From NCBI GenBank assembly GCA_030452275.1, contig JAKDMR010000076.1, forward strand, positions 1 through 7,935: a DNA stretch of 7,935 nt, given 5' to 3'. The notes under the pieces are model-generated. The model worked only from the letters and a program-made list of their open reading frames with translations. It had not been told where the DNA came from and searched no databases. How positions within the stretch are numbered: the stretch's first letter is position 1; each line of letters starts with the position of its first letter. Shown in pieces: positions 1-5,579 of this stretch. The position numbers and the translations under genes are program-made. This DNA is from Candidatus Nitrosocosmicus sp. Its GTDB lineage: Archaea; Thermoproteota; Nitrososphaeria; Nitrososphaerales; Nitrososphaeraceae.

Positions 1-405
1 GTAAATTATTATCATTTTGGTCTAAATTCGTGTAATTTATGTTATTTGATGAAGAAGAGAATATATCAACAATAGGATAAAATATTTTTCTTCGCTTGTC
101 AATTATTGAATCCACATCATCTATTAATCCATTATTTTTTAATTCAAACAAATAGGTTTTCTTGATATTGTCAGTTGTTATTGCTCTACCCTTCACCTTT
201 TTATAATATTCAGCAAGCTCTGTTGTAGATATTGCGATTCTTTCTTCCTCTACACCATCCTTTTCACTTGAATCAGGCTTGTCTTTTGAATTAAATAAAG
301 GTACAAAAATACGTGTAAAAAATCTAATTTATAGGAAGGAATTCCCGTAATATTTTGAATAAATCTTAAAACTTCTTCAAGGTCTTTATAAGAAGAAACC
401 GACAT
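1..405 (-). pseudogene. C-terminal remainder of PrimPol-helicase protein, in two shifted frames, cut by window edge
   Basis: This is the continuation of the replication protein encoded to the right. After the main frame loses sense near 405, the sequence goes on in the -1 frame (ATG at 405, stop 250-252) with SSYKDLEEVLRFIQNITGIPSYKLDF. At the T-run 317-322 it moves once more into the next -1 frame, which is open from 328 to the window edge. That frame reads FTRIFVPLFNSKDKPDSSEKD, then a winged-helix-like stretch containing TTELAEYYKKVKG and KKTYLFELKNNGLIDD. The stretches join into one sensible chain only if two bases are restored. The ATG at 405 has a GAGG eight bases upstream, so reinitiation is possible, but it would end at 250. 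I read this as a frameshifted tail of one gene, because the Lys/Glu-rich helical composition continues across both breaks. Programmed frameshifting or sequencing error are the alternatives. Confidence 0.7.
316..322 (-). other. Slippery heptamer T TTT TTA at second frame break
   Basis: On the minus strand the bases 322 to 316 read TTTTTTA. In the incoming frame the codons are GAT TTT TTA CAC, so the heptamer has the X XXY YYZ phasing of classical -1 ribosomal slippage sites. The frame needed downstream (ACA CGT ATT, giving T-R-I) is exactly the -1 frame. A one-base loss from a T7 run explains the same observation equally well. I saw no obvious stable stem-loop or pseudoknot just downstream. 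Confidence 0.45.
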
Positions 406-2378
406 GTTTCATTCCTCATTTTCAATTTAAATCTGGTAAATAGGTTAATCTTGGTTATTAGTTTTAGTAAAGAAACAATTCGCATGGTCAGACGAACATC
501 TGTACCTTTTTCTGATGGCAATGATTGAGAGAATATATTATAATATGGTATCCATACACCATTATCGTAATTCTTCAGCAATTCTTTTTTTATAAGCAAA
601 ATACAATTTTCTGCTTGCTGTATTTCCTCTAAAGATACTATTAATTGTTCTTGAACCAAAGAGGGCAGGCCTTGTCTTTGTCCAATCAATAAATTAGATT
701 CCTCATATTTTTGTCTTATCATATTTGGCGAAGTTATAAAGAATCTACTCTGAATTTCGGGCCATGTGGGCCAATTTGACTCATCCTTTGCACTGCAAAA
801 GATACAAGATGGCCATCCTCTAGTAACAACATGTTTTACCGCTTGACCACCCGTTTCTGTTTTGTATACATATGGATGTTCAATGAATTCACTATCATGT
901 GATAATATAGGTTTTAGTATATCCCAGGTTTCCTGATGCGGAGGTTCTAAGAAAATAAGAATCTTGTTTGTAAGATCGATTAACACTTTGGAATTTTCAT
1001 ATAACGATTGAAGCTGCTGTATTAATTCTTCCTTCTTATCCTCCTTTTTTTCCATTTTTATCAATTTCCTAAGTTCTTTTATTGTCCCATCTATAGGATT
1101 GTTATTTTCATCAACCGTTATCCCCCTGTCTCTTATTATTACTTTGGGGGACATACTTCCTATTAGCCATACATCTTGTTTCGGAAGAAATTTGATGGTT
1201 TCATTTACCGGATATGTTTTTCCTTCACTTGTGGGTGCCATTATTCCAAGATTGACAGGCTCTTTAGTATAGGCACTTAGTGCAGTATACAGTATCAATC
1301 GAGTAAGTGAATTCTCTTGTTTTATGGTTTTTTGTGCTGTATTAATTACATACTCTACTATATTCTTATCAAGAATTTTATCGAATAATTTCTCTTTATC
1401 TACTGATTCGCTATTTGAAATCTCTTTTTGATCCTCATTGTTATAGCCACGGAAATTCTGTTTTACGCCTGAAGAGGAATTATTTTTCTTATCTATCCAA
1501 CCCATTGATTGTTTTACTAAATCCGATACCTCATTTTCCTCTAGTAAAGGTTCACAATGCTTCATGTTCCAATTATTACCCCTTACAAGCAATTCATCAA
1601 ATGTTAGTGCTTTGTTAGACAGACTATACCATGAATCAATTTTTCGTAATAGATTAAGATGGCGGTTGTTCCCTTTATATACTACATAATCATCTTCATC
1701 CATTTCATGAATTGTAGGCAAAGATGAATTTTTTCCATAGTTTTTGTTATACTTTTGATAGATTTTATTTAATGTATCGTCAAATAGTGTTGTTTTCTGT
1801 TCATCTAACACTTGAATATTTCTTGTTCCTTGGATTTGATACGGATATCCATTTTTATGCATCGAGCCAGGTCCTATCATGAATGTAGAACTATCTGTTT
1901 TAACCTCTATTGTAGGGAGATCAATATCTTTTTCTTTATTCTTGTTATTAGCACTAATTCCACATTTTTTTGACATTTGTGTTCTGGTTATCATGTATAT
2001 GTGTGCTCTTTTGTCTTTAGCATCCTCATGTTGAACGATTAGTGTATGTTGAGCTAGTTTTCTAAGACTGTCGATTTCTTTAAATGTTGAAAGAAATTCT
2101 CTTATAGCCTCTTCGTTATCACAGTCAAGACAAATCAGAAAATACCCTTGATATTTACCTCTCCATATTCTGCCTGTTATAATTCCAAAGCCTTTATCAA
2201 ACAAGCCTTCCTTCTTCCACTGTTCAAACATTTCAATCGGAATAGTCTTGGTCTGCCATTCTTTCCAATTTACCAAGGGTTTCTTATTTCTTGAATCTAC
2301 TGGAATTATATTCATCCCTAAATCATGATAGAAATAATTTAGGTTGCTGTTTAAGGAATCCAATTTATTCTCCTTCAA
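366..2378 (-). CDS. PrimPol / P-loop ATPase replication protein, frameshifted near its C-terminus
   Basis: Probable replication initiator of an integrated plasmid or virus, combining primase-polymerase and helicase-like parts. Residues 15-185 resemble the archaeal bifunctional primase/polymerase domain: LDCDNEE carries the metal-binding acidic pair (D85, D87), and GPGSMHKNGYPY (169-180) matches the catalytic H/G/Y motif. Residues 232-297 look like a PriCT-type domain (GNNRHLNLL, then PLLEENEVSDLV). Residues 330-600 form a P-loop ATPase: Walker A APTSEGKT (381-388), a Walker B-like strand ILIFLEPP (473-480), and an Arg-containing stretch IQSRFFITSP (542-551) that may be sensor or arginine finger. 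The last 12 or so residues (from about 659) look like out-of-frame sequence; the true C-terminus continues leftward in other frames. The ATG at 2378 overlaps the stop of the upstream 88-residue gene by 14 bp, so translation is probably coupled. The architecture resembles the Sulfolobus pRN1-type PrimPol-helicase; the family assignment is from motifs only. Confidence 0.8.
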   Translation of the reverse strand: MKENKLDSLNSNLNYFYHDLGMNIIPVDSRNKKPLVNWKEWQTKTIPIEMFEQWKKEGLFDKGFGIITGRIWRGKYQGYFLICLDCDNEEAIREFLSTFKEIDSLRKLAQHTLIVQHEDAKDKRAHIYMITRTQMSKKCGISANNKNKEKDIDLPTIEVKTDSSTFMIGPGSMHKNGYPYQIQGTRNIQVLDEQKTTLFDDTLNKIYQKYNKNYGKNSSLPTIHEMDEDDYVVYKGNNRHLNLLRKIDSWYSLSNKALTFDELLVRGNNWNMKHCEPLLEENEVSDLVKQSMGWIDKKNNSSSGVKQNFRGYNNEDQKEISNSESVDKEKLFDKILDKNIVEYVINTAQKTIKQENSLTRLILYTALSAYTKEPVNLGIMAPTSEGKTYPVNETIKFLPKQDVWLIGSMSPKVIIRDRGITVDENNNPIDGTIKELRKLIKMEKKEDKKEELIQQLQSLYENSKVLIDLTNKILIFLEPPHQETWDILKPILSHDSEFIEHPYVYKTETGGQAVKHVVTRGWPSCIFCSAKDESNWPTWPEIQSRFFITSPNMIRQKYEESNLLIGQRQGLPSLVQEQLIVSLEEIQQAENCILLIKKELLKNYDNGVWIPYYNIFSQSLPSEKGTDVRLTMRIVSLLKLITKINLFTRFKLKMRNETCRFLLIKTLKKF

Positions 2379-2631
2379 TAAACTCGATTCTATCAGCTAA
2401 GATCGATTGAATTTTTTCAAAATCTATTCCAATTTCCGATTCTAATTCTTTGAAAATTGTTGACACAAATCTTTCCTCAAAGTCCGCTTTATCATAATAT
2501 CCAAATAAAGAAATTTTCGACTTTCTGATTTGAATTATTTCTAGAGAATCTTTATTGATCAAGATATTTTTTGCTTGATTCTTAATGGTTTGATAGAATA
2601 CAATTTTGTCTTCGTAAAAATCTGCAAACAT
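2365..2631 (-). CDS. Small acidic protein of unknown function in the replication operon (88 aa)
   Basis: I do not recognise a named family. The protein starts MFADFYEDKIVFYQ, has no membrane segment or signal peptide, and is rich in Ile, Glu and Lys. The first half looks beta-rich (EDKIVFYQTI, NILINKDSLEIIQI) and the second half helical (KADFEERFVSTIFKELESEI, then FEKIQSILADRIEFIE). The gene begins 10 bp after the AbrB-like gene stops, and its end overlaps the start of the PrimPol gene by 14 bp, so the three are probably one mRNA. By position it could be a replication accessory or copy-control protein; that is inference only. The overlap and the plausible protein composition argue that it is really translated. 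Confidence 0.75.
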   Translation of the reverse strand: MFADFYEDKIVFYQTIKNQAKNILINKDSLEIIQIRKSKISLFGYYDKADFEERFVSTIFKELESEIGIDFEKIQSILADRIEFIEGE

Positions 2632-2641
2632 GTCTACGATA

Positions 2642-2815
2642 TCACTCTGCTTTTTCTATAATAATCTTGGATTCATCTTGCCAGACTCTGACACAGTCTC
2701 CTTTTCCTATCCCGAGATCTAAGGCATAAGATTTTGGCAATACTATTGAGAAGCTCTTATCCCCGACTATTCCCTGAACACGTCTATAATGTATTGATTG
2801 TTCTTTATGATTCAA
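2642..2815 (-). CDS. AbrB/SpoVT-like DNA-binding protein, 57 codons, TTG start
   Basis: This is a very short swapped-hairpin (AbrB/SpoVT/MazE-type) DNA-binding domain. The core reads RVQGIVGDKSFSIVLPKSYA (residues 12-31), then LGIGKGDCVRVWQDESKIII (34-53). That is the usual order for the fold: strand, S/T-hydrophobic-LPK, then GxxxGDxVxV. The only start that includes the full domain is TTG at 2815, immediately after an in-frame TAG at 2816-2818. The first residues (NHKEQSIHYRR) are basic. The stop is 10 bp ahead of the 88-residue gene, so this opens the replication operon and is a natural candidate for its autoregulator; small AbrB-like proteins act as repressors or antitoxins in many archaeal elements. 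No toxin partner is recognisable next to it. The domain call is firm; the role is inferred. Confidence 0.8.
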   Translation of the reverse strand: MNHKEQSIHYRRVQGIVGDKSFSIVLPKSYALDLGIGKGDCVRVWQDESKIIIEKAE

Positions 2816-2838
2816 CTATTTCATAATTTACGAAGGTT

Positions 2839-2846
2839 CTATATGC
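2839..2846 (-). promoter_or_regulatory. TATA-like element of the replication operon
   Basis: The minus-strand octamer GCATATAG is centred about 27 nt upstream of the TTG start at 2815. This is the spacing expected if the mRNA starts at or just before the start codon, as in many leaderless archaeal transcripts. The match to the archaeal TATA consensus is modest. Confidence 0.4.
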
Positions 2847-3235
2847 TAACTAATCTTTTTTCCGCGGATTTTGATAAAAAGCTCTTTCAATCAAATCCTT
2901 CTTCCCTTGATATTCTGTATGCAATTACAACATACACAAAATAAAGCCATATTATTCGTCTCATTAGAATACAATATCATGTTTATGTTTGATAATAATT
3001 CCAATAAGTTCTAGCTAGTTACATCAGATTATACGGTAGAATATAGCTATTTTAACCAATTTAACCACAATCACAAGCTAATAATATATATAGACGTTAA
3101 AATGATCTTCTCATATCATAACTAACAAGAGTTTAAACGTATTTGTTTATTCGAATTTAGTTCAATACATTTCCCGATAGTGAAAATAGACAAAAGATAA
3201 CATAAAATCATGTGATAATTCCATGCAAAGAATAA

Positions 3236-3252
3236 TGAAAAGAAAAAAAGAG
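3236..3252 (-). terminator. T-rich terminator after the integrase
   Basis: Read on the minus strand, about 25-40 nt after the integrase stop, the sequence is CTCTTTTTTTCTTTTCA. It contains a run of seven T and then four T. Archaeal RNA polymerase commonly stops at such U-tracts without a stem-loop, and none is visible here. Confidence 0.5.
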
Positions 3253-3274
3253 ATGTTTGATTGTGTAGATACAA

Positions 3275-4345
3275 TTAGTTGGCTTGTTTTAGATGACTTT
3301 TAATAGACTCTAATTCCTTTGAAATTTCAAAAATTCTATCAGACAAGGCACTCATGGCATCGTCGTCAATTGAAATTCTGTCTTTTAAAGAAGAAATCAT
3401 GGTTTCTTTACTTTCCATGTCAAAAGCATACCTGTCAGAAAATTTCTTACTCTCCTCTTGCAGAGTTTTCAATTCCTTTTGAGTTTTGTCTTCACTGTTA
3501 ATTAGGATGTGCTCAACATTTTTCAAGTAGTCATTAAGAAGTTCCTCTTCTGTAGGTTTGTAGTAACTTGACGAGATGCCTATCTCATGTCCTAGCAGCA
3601 GCTCTATGTTTGCTGGCTTCATTCCACCTATTTCTAATCGTGTTTTGTAAAAGCGCCTGAAGCCATGATCCGTAGGAAAGGAATATCTTTTACTAGATGG
3701 GTCACTTTTGATGCGTAGATTTTGGGTCCATAATGCTCTTTCCATCAATCTTTTTATTCCTATGGAAGTGAGTTTCTTGGGATTTGATATGCCATTTCTT
3801 ACAAAGGTGTTTGAATTTTTCCTCTTGTTTTTTTCTGTATTCCATAAATTCTTCATAGCCCAGCTATCATTAGTTATTTCTTCTCCACACCCCTTCCTAA
3901 AATTAATCCATTCATACAATTCAGCATACGCTGAACTGGAAATGAAGGTAAAATATTCATCATCTTCGTCAACATAAACCCTTAACTTGGCAGCAAGGAT
4001 TGTTTTACCTCCGTCATTTTTATCCATAATTGGAGTTATGTGACCCCACTTCAGATAATCCCAAGCGCCCACTCTGATTCCAGATGATGTCATTACGCTT
4101 ACTATAGAGAGAATACGCCTATCTGGATAGTTGCAAATAAGCTTTACCTCCTCAAGTGTAGGAGCCCGATCATCTGAGCTTCTTTTGCCCTTCGGGAGAC
4201 CTTTGGTTATCTTTTTCCATGGAATAAGTATATCCGTTGTTTCACAGAATGACTTGATCGTCTTCTGATGGTTTCTCAAAGTGCCACTCTTAATTTCCTT
4301 TTTAGCTACTCTTTGCTTCTGGAATTGAATAAAATCGAGTATCAA
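3275..4345 (-). CDS. Tyrosine recombinase (integrase), catalytic part of a frameshifted gene
   Basis: Site-specific recombinase that would join the element to the chromosome. Numbering from the TTG at 4345, residues 1-55 complete a core-binding domain (FIQFQKQRVAKKEI, TLRNHQKTIKSFCE). Residues 62-275 are the catalytic domain with every expected residue: R91 in TSSGIRVGAW, a probable hairpin K120, H227 and R230 in DHGFRRFYKT, H253 in LLLGHEIG, and the nucleophile Y261 or Y262 in SSSYYKP. Residues 275-356 form an unusual C-terminal extension with heptad-like hydrophobic spacing, probably a coiled coil. The TTG start is an artefact of the frame break: seven residues upstream in this frame (NPQWAFR) already belong to the protein, and the N-terminal part is in another frame at 4342-4611. 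The stop and start overlap as TTGA, so coupled translation of two pieces cannot be excluded. Archaeal plasmid/virus integrase is the likely class. Confidence 0.85.
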   Translation of the reverse strand: MILDFIQFQKQRVAKKEIKSGTLRNHQKTIKSFCETTDILIPWKKITKGLPKGKRSSDDRAPTLEEVKLICNYPDRRILSIVSVMTSSGIRVGAWDYLKWGHITPIMDKNDGGKTILAAKLRVYVDEDDEYFTFISSSAYAELYEWINFRKGCGEEITNDSWAMKNLWNTEKNKRKNSNTFVRNGISNPKKLTSIGIKRLMERALWTQNLRIKSDPSSKRYSFPTDHGFRRFYKTRLEIGGMKPANIELLLGHEIGISSSYYKPTEEELLNDYLKNVEHILINSEDKTQKELKTLQEESKKFSDRYAFDMESKETMISSLKDRISIDDDAMSALSDRIFEISKELESIKSHLKQAN

Positions 4346-4611
4346 CCTAAAGGCCCATTGAGGGTTTTTTGTCCTTTGATAGCAAAGTTATTACATTTGT
4401 CACGGAAACTTTCACCTTCAATTCCAGAGTATTGAAGGAAGGTTCTCAATCTCCTGAAATAGCTATCCTTGGTTTGAACTGATCTAATAGAGTAGTCAAA
4501 AATTGTGAATGGTTCGATAGGATATTCGTCAGCATTCCCTCCGTTAGCATCTTGTTGAGAATCGCCTTTATTTGGAGGGTTTTCGCTAAAATTATCTTGA
4601 TTATTAGACAT
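4342..4611 (-). CDS. N-terminal fragment of the integrase, out of frame with the catalytic part
   Basis: This 89-codon frame supplies the start of the recombinase. Residues 1-34 are polar and probably disordered (rich in Asn, Asp, Gln, Gly). Residues 35-82 are the first half of a SAM-like core-binding domain (FTIFDYSIRSVQTKDSYFRR, FLQYSGIEGESF, CNNFAIKGQK). After KGQK the chain degenerates to TLNGPLG and stops at 4342. Adding one A to the six-A run on the minus strand here (plus 4354-4359) would give KGQKNPQWAFRLILDFIQFQ, which runs straight into the catalytic part. The restored protein would have roughly 440 residues. The ATG at 4611 is the first in frame. I interpret this as one gene with a one-base deletion. 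Confidence 0.75.
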   Translation of the reverse strand: MSNNQDNFSENPPNKGDSQQDANGGNADEYPIEPFTIFDYSIRSVQTKDSYFRRLRTFLQYSGIEGESFRDKCNNFAIKGQKTLNGPLG

Positions 4612-4660
4612 AGTTCATACCTTTTTTGTTCCAGGTCCACTATGAGAACTAATATCATTG

Positions 4661-4706
4661 CGGGTTCGGTGGTATGTGAAACAAATTTGACTCTATTCTA
4701 TCACTC
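4661..4706. repeat. Direct repeat copy 1, candidate attachment site beside the integrase
   Basis: The core TATGTGAAACAAATTTGACT (4673-4692) is identical to 6399-6418 in the same orientation. Similarity continues on both sides: 37 of 46 positions agree over 4661-4706 versus 6387-6432. This copy sits 50-95 bp upstream of the integrase start, the classic place for an attachment site. No tRNA gene overlaps it, so the att interpretation is inference; a shared regulatory site is the alternative. Confidence 0.55.
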
Positions 4707-4713
4707 TGATTGA

Positions 4714-4725
4714 ACAAAAAATAAC
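4714..4725 (-). terminator. T-rich terminator after the TrmB-like gene
   Basis: On the minus strand, 16-27 nt beyond the regulator's stop codon, the sequence reads GTTATTTTTTGT. It is a U-tract of six with T-rich flanks and no evident hairpin, in keeping with archaeal termination. Confidence 0.45.
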
Positions 4726-4740
4726 CCAACTGAATAAGAG

Positions 4741-5523
4741 TTACTTTTGCTTCTGAGATATTTTCCAAATATTATCGAAATAATCCACAAAAATACCTGC
4801 TATTTCACTAGAAGTTATCAGGATTCCTGTTATTGTTTTCCAATCTACTATTAGAAGTTTGTTCATAAAGATGTCAATAGTTCCAGGTAATGGAAAATCA
4901 ACATGACGTAACTTTACATCCTTAGGGATTTCCTTAAAATGTTTAGAATTTTTGAAGTCTAAGCTGACTATTCCTCTCTCAACTATACCTTTTGATTTTT
5001 GGTACTTGTAGAATCTAGAATAAAAAGGAGATGCATTCTCATGAAAATTAGAATAAGGATAAAAATATCTTAGTATATCGCCTTTCTTTGCATTATCCAG
5101 TAATACAACATAAGCTGATCGCAATGATCTTTCCCCTACAAATATTTCAGAGGCGCTTCTCTTTGCTGCATAGATATTTTTGGATAAATCTTGGATTATC
5201 TGACTTATACTTTCCTTTTGTTTTCTTATTTCAGATTCTTTTTTTAGTATATAGTCTTGTAGTCTGGATGGTTCCAATGCTTGAAAATGTTTAGTATTAT
5301 TTTGTATATTATAACTTGCTAATCCTTTTATAATTAATCGGTCTAAGACATTGTAAATCTTGGATTGAGATACACCAGATATTTCTACAATTTTTCCTAC
5401 TCTCGAAGGTCCAATCTGTATCATGGCTAAGTATACTTTTGCCTCACCTTGAGTCAAGCCCAAAGTTGTCAATTGTTCAATATACTTTTTGTTGACAGTT
5501 GTATCACTATCGCTTTCTTTCAC
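4741..5523 (-). CDS. TrmB-family transcriptional regulator
   Basis: DNA-binding regulator of 260 residues. Residues 14-88 form the TrmB winged helix-turn-helix: LGLTQGEAKVYLAMIQIGPS, then the turn and recognition helix VSQSKIYNVLDRLIIKGLAS, and the wing up to KHFQALEPSRL. Residues 88-120 form a short coiled coil (LKKESEIRKQKESISQIIQD), as in dimeric TrmB proteins. Residues 122-258 make up the TrmB-type effector-sensing domain (EIFVGERSLRSAYVVLLDNA, DIFMNKLLIVDW, then IAGIFVDYFDNIWKI at the C-terminus). The length is normal for the short form. No ligand can be predicted. The start is GTG at 5523: no in-frame ATG precedes it, and an in-frame TAG lies four codons upstream inside the palindrome. 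It is divergent from the SRPBCC-like gene and shares a 56-bp intergenic region with it, so it very likely controls itself and that neighbour. Confidence 0.88.
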   Translation of the reverse strand: MKESDSDTTVNKKYIEQLTTLGLTQGEAKVYLAMIQIGPSRVGKIVEISGVSQSKIYNVLDRLIIKGLASYNIQNNTKHFQALEPSRLQDYILKKESEIRKQKESISQIIQDLSKNIYAAKRSASEIFVGERSLRSAYVVLLDNAKKGDILRYFYPYSNFHENASPFYSRFYKYQKSKGIVERGIVSLDFKNSKHFKEIPKDVKLRHVDFPLPGTIDIFMNKLLIVDWKTITGILITSSEIAGIFVDYFDNIWKISQKQK

Positions 5524-5527
5524 TATG

Positions 5528-5541
5528 ACCCCCTAGGGGGT
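5528..5541. promoter_or_regulatory. 14-bp perfect palindrome, probable operator of the TrmB-like regulator
   Basis: ACCCCCTAGGGGGT is a perfect palindrome of ten G/C and four A/T bases in an AT-rich gap, so chance is unlikely. It ends 4 bp before the regulator's GTG and lies between the TATA region (5547-5559) and the expected transcription start of the regulator. Binding there would block the regulator's own transcription. For the divergent gene it sits just upstream of the TATA box, where a bound protein could activate or repress. Confidence 0.6.
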
Positions 5542-5546
5542 AAGTG

Positions 5547-5559
5547 ATATTTATTTATG
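5547..5559. promoter_or_regulatory. Shared TATA region of the divergent TrmB-like / SRPBCC-like pair
   Basis: ATATTTATTTATG on the plus strand (AAATAAATAT on the minus strand) is AT-only for 12 bases. Its centre is about 27 bp from the plus-strand ATG at 5580 and about 30 bp from the minus-strand GTG at 5523. This spacing would give nearly leaderless mRNAs in both directions from one TATA region. Confidence 0.5.
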
Positions 5560-5579
5560 GTTCATAGTAAACTAAAGTG

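Larger units (their letters stand above)
2816..3274. other. 459-bp gap without genes between replication operon and integrase
   Basis: I found no convincing reading frame, tRNA or CRISPR-type repeat here. The gap holds the operon's TATA-like box at its left end, an alternating AT stretch (TAATATATATAG, 3081-3092) near the middle, and a T-rich terminator-like stretch of the integrase at its right end. An element of this type could keep an origin or recombination accessory sites here, but I saw no iterons. Confidence 0.5.

Noticed and set aside
1415..1618. Open frame of 67 codons on the plus strand
   Set aside because: It lies entirely inside the PrimPol-helicase gene on the opposite strand, has no recognisable domain and no promoter-like element.
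2816..3274. Possible CRISPR array, iterons or hidden small gene in the gap
   Set aside because: No regularly spaced repeats and no frame with sensible protein composition were seen.
3319..3977. Two plus-strand open frames (3319-3501 and 3708-3977)
   Set aside because: Both are antisense to the integrase coding sequence, with Phe/Leu/Cys-rich composition typical of shadows of AT-rich genes.
4354..4359. Programmed -1 frameshift signal in the integrase
   Set aside because: The A run is read as CAA AAA ACC, so the heptamer does not have the X XXY YYZ phasing for paired slippage to the needed frame; a base loss is simpler.
4446..4658. Minus-strand open frame of 70 codons starting upstream of the integrase
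   Set aside because: It overlaps the integrase N-terminal part in another frame. The integrase frame gives a proper core-binding domain, while this one gives no domain.
4655..4675. GGGTTCGGTGG resembling a tRNA T-arm beside the integrase
   Set aside because: It lacks the conserved GTTCRAAY loop followed by a pairing stem, and no acceptor, D or anticodon arm can be assembled around it.
5088..5294. Plus-strand open frame of 68 codons
   Set aside because: It is antisense to the TrmB-like gene; the hydrophobic composition is a by-product of the Lys-rich coiled coil on the other strand.
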